Origin: Paracoccaceae bacterium
Lineage (GTDB): Bacteria; Pseudomonadota; Alphaproteobacteria; Rhodobacterales; Rhodobacteraceae
Length of the DNA: 6,980 nt
Direction of reading: 5' to 3'
Assembly: GCA_018647275.1 (NCBI GenBank)
Contig: JABGTH010000216.1
Span: 1 to 6,980, forward strand
The notes below the pieces were generated by a model. The model made no database searches and had not been told where the DNA came from. It saw only the letters and a program-made list of their open reading frames with translations. The translations under genes were made by a program, and so were the position numbers. Below, piece by piece: positions 1 through 6,154 of the stretch (positions are counted from its first letter, which is position 1; each line of letters starts with the position of its first letter).

Positions 1-13
1 ACTTTTTGACAAA

Positions 14-32
14 GTGGTCCCGGTAGTGGTCC
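14..32 (+). repeat. Paired GTGGTCC heptamers, 12-bp period (left edge)
   Basis: Two copies of GTGGTCC start at 14 and 26, exactly 12 bp apart. The second copy is the start of the 92-bp repeat at 25-116. A similar pair with the same 12-bp spacing lies at 179-197, and one copy starts the right-hand repeat at 6779. Short direct repeats with roughly helical spacing next to a possible recombination site resemble arm-type sites bound by tyrosine integrases. That role is inference; only the repetition is seen. Confidence 0.5.
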
Positions 33-116
33 TACGGCTAGATTTCGTAGGCATCAAACCAATTTTTATATAATAATTACAATTAGTTAACTGTAATTTG
101 TGGTGCCCAGAAGAGG
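25..116 (+). repeat. 92-bp flanking direct repeat, left copy
   Basis: This stretch aligns without gaps to 6777-6868; by hand count 75 of 92 positions agree (about 82%). From left to right it contains AGTGGTCCT, a short hairpin (31-51), an AT-rich middle with AATTTTTATA and AATTACAATT, and the invariant end TGGTGCCCAGAAGAGG (101-116). The two copies lie in the same orientation and enclose the whole zinc gene cluster, from znuB to the last small gene. Beyond position 116 the two sequences diverge abruptly (ACGCC here, GGATG on the right). Likely readings are ends of related integrated elements, or attachment-site-type repeats. No recombinase gene is present to decide. Confidence 0.75.
31..51. 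repeat. Hairpin in left repeat with covarying stem
   Basis: CCTACG (31-36) pairs perfectly with CGTAGG (46-51) around the nine-base loop GCTAGATTT. The counterpart in the right repeat is CCTGTG/CACAGG around GCTAGGGTT. Pairs 34:48 and 35:47 change from A:T and C:G to G:C and T:A, so all four substitutions preserve pairing. It is not an ordinary terminator on the plus strand: the nearest T-run begins about ten bases after the stem. Confidence 0.6.
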
Positions 117-118
117 AC
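101..118 (-). other. tRNA-3'-end-like fragment (possible attachment core)
   Basis: Read on the minus strand this is GTCCTCTTCTGGGCACCA. It has the layout of a tRNA 3' end: last T-loop bases GT, T-stem 3' strand CCTCT, acceptor 3' strand TCTGGGC, discriminator A, then CCA. No 5' part of a tRNA follows, because the bases beyond 118 do not supply the rest of a T-arm, so this is a fragment and not a gene. It resembles the end of an alphaproteobacterial tRNA-Leu from memory. The first 16 bases recur at 6853-6868 and, inverted, at 6960-6975. Confidence 0.45.
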
Positions 119-277
119 GCCAAACTTTATATATTTTGTTTTAATTACAGATACTTATTTTAGTTCTAAAACATAAAAGTGGTCCCAAAAGCGGTCCTTC
201 TGTTATCAGACCCGCCATTTCTATTCACGTATCAACTTCAAGCTAAACCGTGCCGCTGTTCTTGCCGAGTGGCATTC
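117..277. other. AT-rich non-coding stretch before znuB 3' end
   Basis: I see no convincing gene here. It holds an AT-rich segment (about 124-178), a second pair of GTGGTCC-like heptamers (GTGGTCC at 179, GCGGTCC at 191), and a short TGCC-GAGT-GGCA hairpin (263-274) just past the znuB stop. That hairpin has only four base pairs and no T-run on the minus strand, so it is not a persuasive terminator for the zur-znuC-znuB operon. A plus-strand open frame from 179 antisense to znuB has no ribosome binding site and looks accidental. Confidence 0.5.
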
Positions 278-1072
278 TTACCTTTGGTGTCCAAGGCCCT
301 TGAGAATACTGGTTGCCACAAACGTAATAGCGGCGACACACACAATGGACGGGCCCGCAGGCGTATCAAGCACATAAGCCGCGCGCAGGCCGATAATAGC
401 GGACAGTATCCCGATCAAACCGGCGGCGATGGCCATTCCTTCAGGTGTTCGTGACAAGGGGCGTGCGGCGGCTGCGGGTATGATCAACATGGCGGCAATA
501 AGCAGGACCCCGACGACTTTGATCGCGACTGCAACCGTAATGGCCAGCGCAACCGTCAGCACCAGTTGCTCACGTTTCGGTTTGATCCCGCTAGCATAAG
601 CCAGATCCTTGTTCAACGTCGAGGTTAACAGGGCCGACCAGCGCCAGCCAATCAGTGCGACAACAAGTGCAGCACCGCCCCAGATGATCGAAAGGTCCAG
701 GCGCGAGACGGCCAGAATATCGCCAAAAAGATAGGCCATCAGGTCGATCCGCACGCCCGAGATGAAGGATACCGCGACCAGCCCGAAGGCAAGTGCTGAA
801 TGGGCAAGAACCCCGAGCAATGTATCCATCGCGTAGCCCTGGCCAGACAACACGTTGACGACCAGCGCCATCAGCAAGGCCACAGTCATGGTGCCCACAA
901 AAATTGACATTGAAAACGCTAGCGACAGAGCAACACCGAGGATCGCAGCATGGGCCGTGGCATCTCCGAAATAAGCCATACGTCGCCAGACCACAAAACA
1001 CCCCAAAGGTGCGGCGGCAAAGGCCACGCCAATTCCAGCGAGGGCAGCACGCACCATAAAATCGTCAAGCAT
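278..1072 (-). CDS. znuB: Zinc ABC transporter permease ZnuB
   Basis: ZnuB is the inner-membrane channel of the high-affinity zinc importer ZnuABC; it receives zinc from ZnuA and is powered by ZnuC. The 264-residue product is close to the usual ~260 of the ABC-3 family. It is very hydrophobic with about eight membrane segments. Family landmarks are visible: RRMAYFGDATAHAAILGV (30-47), YLFGDILAV (114-122), the KVVGVLLIAAMLIIPAAAA segment (185-203) and DTPAGPSIV (236-244). The start codon overlaps the znuC stop by one base (TAATG), with a GAGG-like site inside the end of znuC, so translation is probably coupled. It is the last gene of the zur-znuC-znuB operon. Nickel or manganese relatives exist in this family, but the zur and znuA context favours zinc strongly. 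Confidence 0.95.
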   Translation of the reverse strand: MLDDFMVRAALAGIGVAFAAAPLGCFVVWRRMAYFGDATAHAAILGVALSLAFSMSIFVGTMTVALLMALVVNVLSGQGYAMDTLLGVLAHSALAFGLVAVSFISGVRIDLMAYLFGDILAVSRLDLSIIWGGAALVVALIGWRWSALLTSTLNKDLAYASGIKPKREQLVLTVALAITVAVAIKVVGVLLIAAMLIIPAAAARPLSRTPEGMAIAAGLIGILSAIIGLRAAYVLDTPAGPSIVCVAAITFVATSILKGLGHQR

Positions 1073-1821
1073 TATTTAGCCGCCTCTGTGTGGTCGTGAT
1101 TGTGATCACCATGGTCGTGGCTGTGATCGTGTTTATGCCGATAAAGGGCCAATGCGCCACCAGTCCCGGTTCCGAACAATGCCCTGTATTCTGGCGCAGA
1201 TGCCACCACCGCCGGTGTCCCTTCACAGCAGACATGGCCGTTGAGGCAAATAACCCGGTCAGATGCGCTCATCACGACGTGTAATTCATGACTGATCATA
1301 AGAATGGCGCAGCCCGTGTTTTGCCTTACAGTTTCGATCTGCTGGTAAAAGGATGCTGATCCGCGTTGGTCAAGCCCTTGGGTGGCTTCGTCCAAGAGGA
1401 GCAGATCAGGGTTTCCAATTATTGCGCGGGCAAGAAGAACCCGCTGGAACTGACCACCTGAAAGCTGTGAAAGTTGCGCTTTGGCCAAGTCGGGCACACC
1501 TGCTCGCGTTAGCGCATAACTAATGTCCGCAGCCTCGACGTTGCTTGGCAGCTTCAGGAACCGGGAAACTGTAATTGGCAGTGTTTCATCAATATGCAAA
1601 TTTTGTGGCACATATCCGATTTTCACACCGCTCTCTTGCACGACGCGACCCTTAACCGGTTTCACTGCGCCGATAATCGCCCGCAGCAGGCTGGTTTTAC
1701 CTGACCCGTTTGGGCCAACAATTGTGACGATTTCTCCTGGTTCGACGTGCAATGACACGCCCGACAGGGCCGTACTTGCGCCATAGCGCACAGTAAGGTC
1801 TTCGACCTGAATAAGGCTCAT
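1072..1821 (-). CDS. znuC: Zinc ABC transporter ATPase ZnuC with His-rich tail
   Basis: ZnuC is the cytoplasmic ATPase that drives zinc import through ZnuB. The 249-residue product carries all ABC motifs in order: Walker A GPNGSGKT (36-43), Q-loop glutamine 73, signature LSGGQ (120-124), Walker B LLLLDE (140-145) and the switch histidine in SHEL (H178). The C-terminus ends in a histidine- and aspartate-rich tail (229-244, eight histidines), a common but not universal feature of ZnuC that may sense or buffer zinc at the transporter. Its start overlaps the zur stop by four bases (ATGA), with AAGG upstream inside zur, so it is translated with zur. Expression should be repressed by Zur acting at the zur/znuA intergenic region. 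Confidence 0.96.
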   Translation of the reverse strand: MSLIQVEDLTVRYGASTALSGVSLHVEPGEIVTIVGPNGSGKTSLLRAIIGAVKPVKGRVVQESGVKIGYVPQNLHIDETLPITVSRFLKLPSNVEAADISYALTRAGVPDLAKAQLSQLSGGQFQRVLLARAIIGNPDLLLLDEATQGLDQRGSASFYQQIETVRQNTGCAILMISHELHVVMSASDRVICLNGHVCCEGTPAVVASAPEYRALFGTGTGGALALYRHKHDHSHDHGDHNHDHTEAAK

Positions 1822-2333
1822 GCGTCAGCCTTATCGACACAGGCAGGGCAGATACCTTCAGCTTCAACGACAGTCCGTTCTATTCGGAAGCCTGTGGTGC
1901 GTGCAGCGTCGTCCAATGCCCAACTCCCAGAGGAGGATTGGGCCTCGGCCACGTTATCGCACAAGCGGCAGATCATAAATGCTGGTGTGTGGGAATGGCT
2001 GGGATGAACGCAGGCAATGAACGCATTCAGCCGTTCGATCTTGTGGGCCAAACCATTTGCGACAAGAAAATCTAACGCACGATACGCAACGGGAGGCTGC
2101 GATCCGAAGCCGTCTTCGCGCAGCCTGTTCAGAATAGTATAAGCGCCAAGAGCGCGATGATTTTGTAACAACAACTCAAGCACCTTGCGCCGCACAGGCG
2201 TAAAGCGAAGACCCTCGGCCGCACAACGGGTTTCGGCTGTGGCAAGCCCATCGCTTACGCAAGTGCTATGATTGTGTTGTGCAAAGCCCAATAGGCCTAC
2301 TGCGGAGTTTATCTTGTTCGACTCACTTGTCAT
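1818..2333 (-). CDS. zur: Zinc-responsive repressor Zur (Fur family)
   Basis: Zur binds DNA when loaded with zinc and represses uptake genes. The 171-residue product has the Fur-family winged helix: LRFTPVRRKVLELLL (42-56), then GAYTILNRLR and PVAYRALDFLVANGLAHKIE (81-100). The structural zinc site is complete, with ICRLC (C122, C125) and CPAC (C162, C165). Likely sensory ligands cluster around C108, H110 and the HSH at 113-115. It heads a minus-strand operon with znuC and znuB, an arrangement that makes it autoregulated. The start is uncertain. ATG at 2333 is the only ATG upstream of the conserved domain, but it lacks a clear ribosome binding site and lies in a candidate Zur site. A TTG at 2291 (residue 15) would give a shorter N-terminus closer to related proteins. 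Confidence 0.94.
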   Translation of the reverse strand: MTSESNKINSAVGLLGFAQHNHSTCVSDGLATAETRCAAEGLRFTPVRRKVLELLLQNHRALGAYTILNRLREDGFGSQPPVAYRALDFLVANGLAHKIERLNAFIACVHPSHSHTPAFMICRLCDNVAEAQSSSGSWALDDAARTTGFRIERTVVEAEGICPACVDKADA

Positions 2334-2346
2334 GTTATTACATTTC
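2332..2346. promoter_or_regulatory. Candidate Zur site overlapping the zur start
   Basis: Positions 2332-2343 read ATGTTATTACAT, a 12-bp palindrome with five of six pairs intact. Read on the minus strand, 2332-2346 is GAAATGTAATAACAT, which contains both the GAAATGT and ATAACAT halves of the enterobacterial Zur operator but with a shorter centre. It covers the zur initiation codon (2331-2333), where bound Zur could block its own operon. It is weaker than the sites at 2363 and 5007, so the call is tentative. Confidence 0.4.
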
Positions 2347-2362
2347 GTCTAATTGATACGTA

Positions 2363-2379
2363 ATGTTATATAATCACAT
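2363..2379. promoter_or_regulatory. Zur operator in the zur-znuA divergent region
   Basis: ATGTTATATAATCACAT matches the Zur consensus form TGTTAT-N3-ATAACA with one change in the right half (ATCACA). Six of seven arm pairs in the 15-bp core, plus the flanking A:T pair, are intact. It lies 11 bp upstream of the chosen znuA ATG and 30 bp upstream of the zur ATG, so one dimer could repress both divergent operons. A perfect TATAAT (2369-2374) sits inside it. The site also contains an in-frame ATG at 2363, which explains why the longest znuA reading frame is not the real one. Confidence 0.75.
2369..2374 (+). promoter_or_regulatory. Probable -10 element of the znuA promoter
   Basis: TATAAT is a perfect sigma-70-type -10 hexamer embedded in the Zur operator, so Zur occupancy would exclude RNA polymerase. 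Transcription would begin near 2380-2382, leaving a very short leader that barely includes the GGAGA at 2380-2384. No good -35 is found at 16-18 bp spacing. On the opposite strand the same region offers TATAAC (2370-2365) as a possible zur -10, giving a leader of about 24 bases. Both are sequence-only predictions. Confidence 0.35.
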
Positions 2380-2389
2380 GGAGACCCCG

Positions 2390-3400
2390 ATGTCCAGAAA
2401 ACTTCTTACCCTATCCTTAACTGCTACTTTGATGGGGGGAACCGTATTTGCCGATGCACCACGTGTGGCTGTGGATATTGCACCAGTTCATTCTTTAGTT
2501 ACTCGGGTCATGGAGGGTGTTGGCACACCCGATTTGATTATTCAGGCCGGTGCAAGCCCGCATGAATACAGCCTTCGCCCGTCTGAGGCCGCCGCGTTGC
2601 AGGACGCCAATCTTGTATTTTGGATTGGGTCCGGTTTGACGCCATGGCTGACAGATACAATTGAAACACTGGCCCCTAATGCCAATGTGACTGAATTGCT
2701 TGAAGCGGACGGCACAATCGAATTGGAGTTCCGTGAGGGTGCGTTGTTCGAGGCCCATGACGATCACAAAGAAGATGATGATGATCACGCCGACGAGGCG
2801 CATGATGACCATGAGGAAGAAAGCCACGACGATCATTCAGATGATGATCATGACGACGAGGAAGCCGGTCATGACGAACATGAACACGGCGACCATGATC
2901 CGCACGCATGGTTGTCACCGCAAAATGCAATGACTTGGATGAACGTGATTGCGGGTCAGCTTTCTGCTGCCGATCCGGACAACGCAGGTGCCTATTTTAC
3001 GAATGCTGCGGCAGGTCGAGCCGAAATCAAAGTCTTGATTGGTGAAGTGACGGCAACGCTTGACCCAGTCCGTGATGGTCGCTTCATCGTATTCCATGAC
3101 GCGTATCAGTATTTTGAAACGGACTTTAACTTTCCAGCATCCGGTGCCATTTCTATCAGTGATGCGTCTGATCCAAGTCCAGCACGGATTGCAGAAATCC
3201 AAGATAGGATTGCTGAGCAAGGTATCGATTGCGTTCTGGCGGAACCGCAATTTAATCCAGGGCTAGTTGCAACTGTTCTCGAGGGAAGCAACGCGCAGAC
3301 GGGTATTCTTGATCCGCTTGGTTCTGATCTGAAGCCGGGTTCAGCACTTTACCCTCAACTGATCCGAAACCTGTCGACTGCTCTTGCGGGCTGCATGTAG
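2390..3400 (+). CDS. znuA: Periplasmic zinc-binding protein ZnuA
   Basis: ZnuA binds zinc in the periplasm and delivers it to ZnuB. From ATG 2390 the product is 336 residues. That start is chosen because GGAGA (2380-2384) lies five bases upstream and a clean signal peptide follows (residues 1 to about 21, ending FADA). The in-frame ATGs at 2363 and 2378 lie in the operator or destroy the ribosome site. Expected zinc ligands are H58 (SPHEYSLRPS), H172 (DPHAWLSP), H236 (FHDAYQ) and the acidic site at D308 (LDPLG). C281 and C335 can form the disulfide known from ZnuA. Residues 123-169 form a highly acidic loop with twelve histidines, typical of ZnuA and longer than in many relatives, probably a zinc-capturing lid. 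It is divergent from zur and likely cotranscribed with the next two genes: only 46 bp follow, without a visible terminator. Confidence 0.96.
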   Translation: MSRKLLTLSLTATLMGGTVFADAPRVAVDIAPVHSLVTRVMEGVGTPDLIIQAGASPHEYSLRPSEAAALQDANLVFWIGSGLTPWLTDTIETLAPNANVTELLEADGTIELEFREGALFEAHDDHKEDDDDHADEAHDDHEEESHDDHSDDDHDDEEAGHDEHEHGDHDPHAWLSPQNAMTWMNVIAGQLSAADPDNAGAYFTNAAAGRAEIKVLIGEVTATLDPVRDGRFIVFHDAYQYFETDFNFPASGAISISDASDPSPARIAEIQDRIAEQGIDCVLAEPQFNPGLVATVLEGSNAQTGILDPLGSDLKPGSALYPQLIRNLSTALAGCM

Positions 3401-3433
3401 TAACCCTGTCGAGTTAAGCCTCACCGGTTAAGC

Positions 3434-3449
3434 AAAGGACCAAAAATTG
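3434..3449 (+). promoter_or_regulatory. RBS and TTG start of the DUF1007 gene
   Basis: AAAGGA (3434-3439) is the best ribosome binding site near this gene and stands seven bases from TTG at 3447. No in-frame ATG lies nearby; the first, at 3501, would remove the charged part of the signal peptide. A GTG at 3465 is possible but has no ribosome site. The TTG start may lower expression relative to znuA on the same transcript. Confidence 0.65.
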
Positions 3450-4112
3450 GAGCTCAAGTATCCTGTGTCCGATAAATTTTGTGGTTTAATATGCTTAGTG
3501 ATGTGCCTTGGTGGACCCGTCAAGGCACATCCGCATGTCTTTGTGGATGCGCGCACTGGCTTTATTTTTGACACTGACGGACAATTGGAAACTATCAGTA
3601 TTTCATGGACTTACGATGAATTTACAACTCTTATCTTGTTTGAATCTCTGAATTTGGATCAGGATGGAGATGGGCAATTTAATGATACTGACCGCGCCGC
3701 AATCATAGAGGGTGAAACCAACTGGGACAGCGCATACAAGGGTGATGTCTATCTTGAATTCGCAGGCCAGGATTACCCGCTCGGACGCCCTGAAGCCGCT
3801 GCTGTCACGCTTAACAACAATCAGGTCGAAGTCTCATTTGATCTGCCATTGTCGCAACCCATCAGGATTGAGACTGCGCCCGTATTCCTGCGGCTTTATG
3901 ATCCATTTTTTTACTACGCCTATACCATTGTGCCCCCGACAGACCCCACCGATCTGCCTGAAGATTGTCAGGCGCAGATCGTACCGTTTGAGCCAAACGC
4001 AGCAGATAGCGCCTTGCAAGACAAGCTGGCGGCACTGGGGCGTGAAGATATGCCCGCGGTAGGAAATGTTGGCCGACTCTTCTCTGATGAGGTGCAGCTG
4101 ACATGTGGTTAA
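3447..4112 (+). CDS. zevA: DUF1007 periplasmic metal-uptake protein, ZevA-like
   Basis: This is a DUF1007 (COG3683) exported protein. In Haemophilus influenzae the related ZevA works with the permease ZevB in zinc acquisition. From TTG the product is 221 residues. K4 and K10 and a hydrophobic stretch (11-25) make a signal peptide that would be cut after VKA, exposing the N-terminus HPHVFVD, whose two histidines could bind metal. Residues 71-82, DQDGDGQFNDTD, form an EF-hand-like loop of the kind frequent in this family, with Asp instead of Glu in the last place. YDPFFYYAY (151-159) is another family signature. C174 and C220 could pair as a disulfide. The gene follows znuA by 46 bp and its end overlaps the NicO gene by ten bases. 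Zinc is inferred from context; nickel or cobalt cannot be excluded. Confidence 0.85.
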   Translation: MELKYPVSDKFCGLICLVMCLGGPVKAHPHVFVDARTGFIFDTDGQLETISISWTYDEFTTLILFESLNLDQDGDGQFNDTDRAAIIEGETNWDSAYKGDVYLEFAGQDYPLGRPEAAAVTLNNNQVEVSFDLPLSQPIRIETAPVFLRLYDPFFYYAYTIVPPTDPTDLPEDCQAQIVPFEPNAADSALQDKLAALGREDMPAVGNVGRLFSDEVQLTCG

Positions 4113-4984
4113 GGTTTGGTGTGATCGTTCTGTGCATCTGGGCTGTCGGTCTCGCAGCCTGGGGCATTGTGCAGTGGTTTGAAATCCAACGATGGGCCAT
4201 TGGTGAACAACGTACGTTCCAGAACGTGATGGCTGGTGCGCTTAGAGGTATTCAAGCGGGTGATCCGCAGGCTGTCTGGACATTGTGTAGTGCGACGGCC
4301 GCTTATGGCTTCTTCCACGCCCTTGGACCGGGGCATGGGAAAGTCCTGATTGGCGGAGCGGCCCTTGCCAGTGGTGCCACCCTAAAACGGTTGAGTATAC
4401 TGACGGTTCTATCCAGTCTAGCACAGGCTGCGACGGCCATCCTTTTGGTCGGGAGTCTTTCTTTTCTGCTACAAATAGGGTCTGCTGATCCCGCTGACCT
4501 CACAGAGACTTGGCTTGCCCCAGCGAGCTACGTGGCCGTTGCCGCGATCGGGGCTATTTTTATATTTCGTGGCGTACGAAGTTGGCACAAAATCAACCAA
4601 TCCAAGCAGGTCACACACGGCTGTTGTGGCCACGCGCATGGTCCAAGTGTCGACGACGTGGCAACGCTGACGACAACACGCGATGCGGTCGCTTTGATCG
4701 CCAGCATCGCGATAAGACCTTGCACTGGCGCATTGTTTGTTCTGGTGATCGCGGCCCGTTTCGATGCTTTTGCGGTTGGATGCCTTGCCGTGATCACGAT
4801 GGGCCTTGGGACCGCTGCGTTCAACTTGACTGTTGCGACTTCCGGCGTCGTCGCGTGGCGGTTGGCTGGTCTTGGGGCACGGAACCACCATGGGGTGCAG
4901 GCCATCTCGGCAATGCTGCATTTGACAGGCGGCGTCATGATCATCGCCATCAGCATCGTGATGTTGTTGCCCTATTTGCGTTAA
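4103..4984 (+). CDS. zevB: NicO-family metal permease, ZevB-like
   Basis: An inner-membrane transporter of the nickel/cobalt NicO family (COG2215), predicted here to import zinc with the preceding DUF1007 protein. The 293-residue product begins with a membrane segment (4-24) followed by a probable periplasmic stretch and about five or six further segments. The family motif HALGPGHGK (72-80) supplies histidines H72 and H78. A second motif, RPCTGALFVL (205-214), is intact. The loop between them carries HGCCGHAHG (172-180), a Cys/His cluster suited to metal capture. The start ATG overlaps the previous gene by ten bases, with GAGG upstream, so the two are translationally coupled. Some NicO relatives (RcnA) export nickel and cobalt. 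Lying between znuA and a Zur-type site argues for uptake under zinc limitation, but direction and substrate are inferred. Confidence 0.85.
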   Translation: MWLRFGVIVLCIWAVGLAAWGIVQWFEIQRWAIGEQRTFQNVMAGALRGIQAGDPQAVWTLCSATAAYGFFHALGPGHGKVLIGGAALASGATLKRLSILTVLSSLAQAATAILLVGSLSFLLQIGSADPADLTETWLAPASYVAVAAIGAIFIFRGVRSWHKINQSKQVTHGCCGHAHGPSVDDVATLTTTRDAVALIASIAIRPCTGALFVLVIAARFDAFAVGCLAVITMGLGTAAFNLTVATSGVVAWRLAGLGARNHHGVQAISAMLHLTGGVMIIAISIVMLLPYLR

Positions 4985-5006
4985 AGCATCTTGATTATCC
5001 ATTTAG

Positions 5007-5021
5007 TGTTATGTCATAACA
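5007..5021. promoter_or_regulatory. Zur operator upstream of the COG0523 GTPase
   Basis: TGTTATGTCATAACA is an odd palindrome with perfect seven-base arms around T5014, and the outer bases A5005:T5023 and T5004:A5024 also pair. It has exactly the TGTTAT-N3-ATAACA form of the Zur consensus and is the best such site in the window. It lies 37 bp before the GTPase start. A plausible promoter overlaps it (TTGATT at 4991-4996, CATAAC at 5015-5020, 18-bp spacing). The GTPase therefore appears to have its own zinc-repressed promoter in addition to any read-through from znuA. Confidence 0.82.
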
Positions 5022-5058
5022 TTACAAAATGAAAAGCTAAGGCGAGGTAACCGATAAC

Positions 5059-6141
5059 ATGGCCGCAAAAGATACTCGCTTACCGGTTACCTTGCTGACA
5101 GGTTTTCTTGGTGCGGGAAAAACAACACTGCTCAACGCGATCATAGCCCAGCCAACCGGACCAAAAATCGCCGTCATCGTGAATGAATTCGGCGAAGCGG
5201 GGCTTGACCACGATCTGATCGAAACCGTGGCCGAAGAAGTTGTCTTGATGAAATCCGGCTGCCTGTGCTGTTCCATTCGCGGTGACCTATCACGCACTCT
5301 GCAAGATTTGGCTGCCCGCAAACAAGAAAACCGCCTGACCTTTGAACGTGTTGTGATTGAAACAACGGGTCTCGCCGATCCCGCACCCATTCTACATACG
5401 TTTCTGGTTGATCCTTATCTGGCACGAAATTTCCGCATCGACGGGGTTGTCACAGTGGTGGATGCGGCAACTGGTCTGGACACGCTTGACCGTCACTTCG
5501 AAGCCGTTTCACAAGTTGCGATGGCGGATTTTCTTGTCCTTAGTAAGACTGATTTGGTGTCACAGAGCACGTCAGGGGCATTTGAAAAACGGCTACGATC
5601 AATCAATCCGACAGCAGATATTTTGCGGGCGGATCGTGGTGTGGTGCCCACCGCAGCCCTTTGGGATTTAAGCGGCATGCACTTTGAGGGAACATCAGAT
5701 CAGGCATTGGCATGGCTGATACCACCCGTACCCGAACCTGCATTTGGTTCCAACAATCCACTTGATAACCTTTCCGGTTTCGCCCCATCCGCGGCACCCA
5801 CAGCCCCGCTGCCAAAACATGATGCGCGGATCGGATCGGCGTCCATTGTCTTGGACGATCCTATTCACCCTGATGCGTTTGATCTTTGGCTCGACACGCT
5901 CATCAGGCTGCGCGGGCCCGACATCCTGCGCGTGAAAGGCATCGTACATCTGATCGGCATTGAGATGCCGTTTGTGTTTCACGGCGTGCAACATCTTTTT
6001 GACCCACCGGTGCCTTTGCACGACTGGCAGGGCACAACCCGTCAATCGCGCATCGTTGTCATTGGCCGCGATATCACCCGCTCGGAACTTGTCTACAGCT
6101 TTAAGTTGCTGCGCGCCCATCAAACCGCCGAAACTGTTTAA
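5059..6141 (+). CDS. COG0523/CobW-type GTPase, probable zinc metallochaperone
   Basis: A G3E GTPase of the COG0523 family, whose zinc-regulated members (YciC/ZagA, ZNG1) deliver zinc to enzymes under scarcity. The 360-residue product has Walker A GFLGAGKTT (15-23), the metal motif CLCC (68-71, the family CxCC), switch-II motif ETTGLADP (101-108), and SKTD (162-165) in the place of the guanine-specificity NKxD. The C-terminal CobW_C domain covers about 258-352. The linker (225-255) is Pro/Ala-rich and lacks the long His-rich run of many relatives. Upstream lies GAGGT (5044-5048) ten bases from the ATG. The cobalamin CobW role is unlikely, because no cobalamin genes are nearby and a near-perfect Zur site precedes it. 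The specific client protein cannot be named from sequence. Confidence 0.9.
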   Translation: MAAKDTRLPVTLLTGFLGAGKTTLLNAIIAQPTGPKIAVIVNEFGEAGLDHDLIETVAEEVVLMKSGCLCCSIRGDLSRTLQDLAARKQENRLTFERVVIETTGLADPAPILHTFLVDPYLARNFRIDGVVTVVDAATGLDTLDRHFEAVSQVAMADFLVLSKTDLVSQSTSGAFEKRLRSINPTADILRADRGVVPTAALWDLSGMHFEGTSDQALAWLIPPVPEPAFGSNNPLDNLSGFAPSAAPTAPLPKHDARIGSASIVLDDPIHPDAFDLWLDTLIRLRGPDILRVKGIVHLIGIEMPFVFHGVQHLFDPPVPLHDWQGTTRQSRIVVIGRDITRSELVYSFKLLRAHQTAETV

Positions 6142-6154
6142 GGATACGCCTCCA

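Noticed and set aside
2363..2389. Longer znuA starting at ATG 2363 (nine extra residues)
   Set aside because: This ATG lies inside the Zur operator and the -10 box and would spoil the signal peptide; GGAGA five bases before ATG 2390 marks the real start.
2757..2900. Possible tandem DNA repeat inside znuA
   Set aside because: The repeated CATGAC/GATGAT pattern simply encodes the His/Asp loop and varies in codons; it is a low-complexity coding segment.
2495..2930. Two minus-strand frames opposite znuA, one rich in His and Arg
   Set aside because: They mirror the repetitive GAT/CAT codons of the ZnuA His/Asp loop; no start signals and no recognisable family.
3401..3446. Terminator between znuA and the DUF1007 gene
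   Set aside because: TAACC (3401-3405) and GGTTA (3426-3430) could pair, but the stem is only five bases with a long loop and no T-run.
4469..5002. 177-codon minus-strand open frame opposite the NicO gene
   Set aside because: It is antisense to a well-supported membrane protein, has His/Asp-rich composition typical of a reversed coding strand, and covers the region of the Zur site.
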